DNA of 64,000 nt from Xestospongia muta (taxonomy: Eukaryota > Porifera > Demospongiae > Haplosclerida > Petrosiidae): positions 6,213,135-6,277,134 of the forward strand of contig OY848920.1 of assembly GCA_963693285.1 (NCBI GenBank), in the 5' to 3' direction. The number at the start of each line of letters is the position of its first letter. Position 1 is the stretch's first letter. This document shows, one piece after another, positions 45,286 to 64,000 of the stretch. Made by a program: the position numbers and the translations under genes. The notes under the pieces were generated by a model. The model was not told where the DNA came from. It saw only the letters and a list, made by a program, of their open reading frames with translations, and made no database searches.

Positions 45286-48200
45286 TATCTGATAATTTAC
45301 ATATACATGTACACACACACACACACACACACAAACATGCACATATACATATATTATATGCATTCTTTGCCAAAGCTTATTTAACTTAATTTAACTCATT
45401 ACAACTAATAATCCCAACAAAGTACTTACATGGTTATCAGTACTTTCATTTACACACACTACTAATGCTACTCCACAAATTGTAAGTAAGAAGATAGATC
45501 TAGAAACAAATGTGTAAGATAGAATATATTATAGCAATAAATAACATATATATCCAAAATTCATATCATGTTCTTTATATTAATTACTTAAAAATTGACA
45601 AGTGAAACTATCTAATTTATGAAACACAAACTAAAGGATATTCAAAATTGTAACTAGCTAAGAAACACTGAGTTTATTATCTTAAATGCCTAAAAACACC
45701 TCATTAAGAGCCTATTATAGGAATTAACAAAACTTCCATTAATTTTTACTATTCATGCAAAAAAGCACTGTGCTAGCTCGGAAGTTGGGTGTGACCACTA
45801 CAAGCGCCTCATCAGCAAAACTATATATTCTTCAATACAAAGTAATTCATCAATTTAGTGCACTAAAATTCTCTTAATAATCTTTAAAAAAATTTCTTGT
45901 AGTTAGTTTTATTTATTTATATCCGGTCTTTAAAATTCTCTCTACAAGACAATTACAACAGTTTCATTATAGTATTGGTCACAATTGGTCATTACACTAA
46001 CAGACACATGTGTGCCACATTAAAGAGATTCTATAAAATTGTAGTATTGTCTACATATAATTATAAAAAATTTACATGGAGATCTGTTAAGAAATCGGCT
46101 ACAGAGCATTTATGACTACATACTGAAATTTACTTATGAGATTATTCATAACACAGAGTAGGATTGAAGGTAGTTGTTACACGTAAAGTTCCCTTTGGTT
46201 ACTTGATTCTGATATTTTTATTAATCTAACAAATGGTTATAGGTTTTGACAAAACCACTTTCTGGAATTTCTTAATTGGCAAACATTGTATGACATATAT
46301 ACAACCAACCACTCGTGTAAACTATATTCAATAAAATAAGAATAATTAAATTACAGAAATATTTCACGTATCAATATTTAGAGATGAGAAAATTTTGGGA
46401 TATTTAATAATATTATTCAAGTAAAGCAGTAGTTATTATGAATACTCTTAGTGCAGTTAATAAAATAAACAAGTAATAGATAACATACAAGTAATATTAT
46501 TAAATAAATAATAGTTTCAATTTGGCATACAATATTATGTAATTAAAAGGTCATTAATTAGCTGATTGTTTTCATAATTGTTATACATCTTTTATTATAC
46601 CTTCCATGGCCAATTGTGTATATTTCTACCACAACACCTTAGAAATAGATATAGACCACATATATACTTGTAACTAAATTCTATGGTTATAAGCAAAGGA
46701 TTTAATAAATGTGTTTGTCATGATTACTGGATGAAAATATACATTTTTCTTCCATATACCATACCAAATACTTCACAAAATTTGCTAAAAGAGTGACTGC
46801 TACAGCAATATGTACAATAAATGAGTGGAATGGCTAAAGCTATATGCAAACCTCTATTATTTGCATGATAGATTAGTTAGTTAGATATAGGATTTGACCT
46901 CCATTATAGAGTGCTACTTTGATGTGCTTAGAGATAAATATTTTAGTTAAACAAATTACGGACAGTCACTATGAAGCTTAAAATTATAAATGCAAAAACT
47001 ATAATGATAATGATAGGTTTGTAATGACAGGTAATGATTTATTTAATGTTACGATTGTAGTATAAGCTATAGAATATTATTAGCATAAAACACAATTAAT
47101 TACACTATAGTACTAATGAAGATGGACAGTTTTTATATTAATAGAAATTTCGAATTAGCAACCAGACAAATCTAGCTGCTACTAAGAAAAGGTCATTGAG
47201 AACAAAATTACCTTAAACTTTGCCAACTTGCATACCCAATGATATTATATGTAATCATTTATCCACAACATTGTACTAGAGCTCCAAGTGGTAATATTGT
47301 TGGCTACACCCAACTGACTAAACACATATAATACTAGATGACCACTTTTTAAGTTATATGTAATTATATTATAGTACATGTACATGTACATTTATCTTTT
47401 TTAAGGTTAGGCAGTAGCTCTGCCCTCAAAATAATAGTAGTTTGTATAATGTCTCATTGGCATATCTTGTTCTTAATATTACCACACCCCTGTCTTAGTT
47501 AAAGGCTTGTAATTTCTTAATGTTGTACGTATTCAGATGTACATGTACATCTACCTGGTTTATTGTAATATTGATATTTACTATTGAAATATTTAAATGA
47601 ACCTTGATATGTTTTTAAGGATATGACTTTGAATATTCACAAGTAACTATATACGTAACTACACGTAGAGACATTGATATGTTCTAATTAACAGACTGAA
47701 TTATTCTTGTAATAGATAGGTAAAATACACATGGAGTAATAAATGATTGAGTTATTATATAGACTAAATCATCAGGTCATGAACTTTAGATCACTCAAAA
47801 AATAATGGATAGATAGATTGATGAATCAATTACTGAAGGAGGGCAAGATGGCAGAAAAAACGCTCTAAAAAAGATGAGTATGAATATTTCATGTAGTTTA
47901 CTAAAATGTAGGATAGAACTCAGCATTTAAATGCTCCCATGTCATTGCTTGACATCATTGACAATTAATGAAAACATAGGTCATTTTTCTTCCAACTGAC
48001 ATAACAAAATACTGAAATTTTTACAAGCACTAATATTCAAAAACTGAAGTAAATAACTGAAATGCAATTATTTCTAAGTACTACTTCTGTTAGAACTATG
48101 GCAGTAAAGTACAGTGCATTACATTATAACATTGTACCAACCCTTAGAAATGTTGTTATAGGATGTATACTAAGGTAGTTTGAATGTATTTACATATATA

Positions 48201-49287
48201 GGCTATCGTTACTTAGTACTGTCAATAAATATATATATATAATTATAATATTGAAGGCAAATGGCACTTATTAGAGGACAGAAATGTGTAAAACTAGTAA
48301 AAAAACATGACAATCATTTTTATGTAGTCATATGGATGAATGACAATTTTTCTTTCTGTTTAACATAAACCACTTTAATGAAAAGTTATAAATCTAAGAT
48401 ATACATGTAGGTAATGTAGATAGAACCTCATAGCATTTTTTTGAGGCTACATAACTCTAATGTTGTGTGAACATGTACACTGCATGCAAATTAATTGGTT
48501 GGTATAACAAGTACATACTTATACAAGTTCATGTATGTAACAAATTACTAGATGTGAACTGAAAATAAACATCATACTGTTTTAATTATTAATATTACTA
48601 TGGAAATCATTTTTATAGTTATAAACAATTAATCTGATATTTGATATATATGAGGTAAAGGTGATTTTTTAAAGTCTAGCACTGAAGATATAAAGTTCAA
48701 TTAGTCTACATAGAGATCTTAGTAAGATGTGTGAGTGGCTTATACAATGCAATGTGCATGAGAGATAATCAAGTGCTCCTAGGAGGTTTTTAAATCCTCA
48801 GAAACACTTGCAAAGCCTTCTGACTACTACTCATGTTTGCTTTGATATTTATAAACTGTAATTTTATTGGTCAGTTCACTACAAACATAGTAGAGGTTCA
48901 ATTTATACCAATCTAAGAAGAGTGTACTTTATATGGTATATTTTGGCTATTCACTTTCATATTATAATGTGTATACTTCATAAATCTTCTAGCTCTATAT
49001 TTAGTAATAGCTTGTTGTGTGTAACACTAAGGTTATGAATCCATTGCCTCTATTTAGCTACATCAATGACCTTACAGATATACCATTTTCATTGATATAC
49101 TATTTTCAAGTAGGTAAGAGGACTGTAGAAAATGGAGTAGAAAATAATTTATTATTATTATTACTATTATTATCATTGTTATTATTATTAATACTATCAT
49201 AATTATTATTAATTACTTATCATGTGAATCTTTCAGAGATTTAAAATAAACACTGCATTGGAACTTCATTTAATTAAAACGTGATTA
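45286..49287. other. 4-kb AT-rich region without recognisable genes
   Basis: Contains a (CA)n tract at 45311-45332, several atgtacatgtaca palindromes (for example 47380-47395), and an (ATT)n tract at about 49155-49200. No long ORF, splice-bounded coding segment or RNA gene was recognised on either strand. It lies between the DEATH exon and the ankyrin gene's first exon and may be intergenic or intronic. Confidence 0.5.
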
Positions 49288-49295
49288 TTACGTCA
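49288..49295 (+). promoter_or_regulatory. CRE/ATF-like site TTACGTCA
   Basis: An ATF/CREB-type octamer lies about 105 bases before a strong donor that ends the probable first, non-coding exon of the ankyrin gene. The surrounding 49290-49400 segment is the least AT-rich in several kilobases (ccgtttgagcgaaacg), as expected of a promoter and first exon. Motif and composition only. Confidence 0.35.
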
Positions 49296-49309
49296 CAAAA
49301 TTTCATGTG

Positions 49310-64000
<14,691 letters not shown>

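Noticed and set aside
45805..45850. Hammerhead-ribozyme-like CTGATGAG on the minus strand
   Set aside because: The required CGAAAC core and closing stems are not found after it.

Overview
The window looks like nuclear DNA from an early-branching animal, most likely a sponge. The DNA is strongly AT-rich. Genes are split into small exons by GT-AG introns. The recognisable domains are metazoan: a somatomedin-B/secretin-like GPCR, an FN3-tyrosine kinase, DEATH, FEM1-like, HECT, USP and ankyrin domains, and a BLTP1 (KIAA1109/tweek) C-terminus. The assignment to sponge is an inference from this mix; no marker gene fixes the species.

Layout. 0.4-4.5 kb: a minus-strand gene of small phase-1 exons, mostly coiled coil. 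4.9-9.8 kb: a plus-strand BLTP1 C-terminal region with three in-frame stops and at least two frame breaks. 10.1-11.85 kb: a plus-strand GPCR that stops after its fourth membrane helix, where it meets (11.84-13.1 kb) a minus-strand ankyrin/coiled-coil gene. 13.5-14.4 kb: a hairpin and a LINE reverse-transcriptase fragment. 14.4-18.7 kb: minus-strand exons of a degenerate FN3-tyrosine pseudokinase, an isolated membrane-helix exon and a FEM1-like C-terminus. 19.8-25.7 kb: a large imperfect palindrome centred near 23.68 kb. Its left arm carries 16 copies of a 137-bp unit, each containing a 59-nt exon-like segment with good splice signals and open in all three frames.

27.2-29.1 kb: a short gypsy-type LTR element with a 5-bp target duplication, followed by MULE-like transposase debris. 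30.25-34.28 kb: a near-identical 2,017-bp tandem duplication whose USP-like box has Trp in place of the catalytic Cys. 36-40.7 kb: an unassigned exon, a USP N-terminal exon on plus, a decayed HECT gene on minus that lacks its catalytic C-lobe, and hAT transposase remnants. 40.7-44.1 kb: a 3.4-kb complex minisatellite. 44.9 kb: a lone DEATH-domain exon. 45.3-49.2 kb: nothing recognisable. 49.3 kb to the end: an intact plus-strand ankyrin gene whose exons each carry exactly one repeat, all in phase 0, separated by 1-4 kb introns; it runs off the window.

The ankyrin, FEM1, DEATH, HECT, USP and kinase parts are signalling and ubiquitin modules that sponges carry in large expanded families. Several are broken, truncated or inverted here. 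This suggests either a fast-rearranging accessory region full of pseudogenes or base-level and joining errors in the assembly. The sequence alone cannot separate these two.
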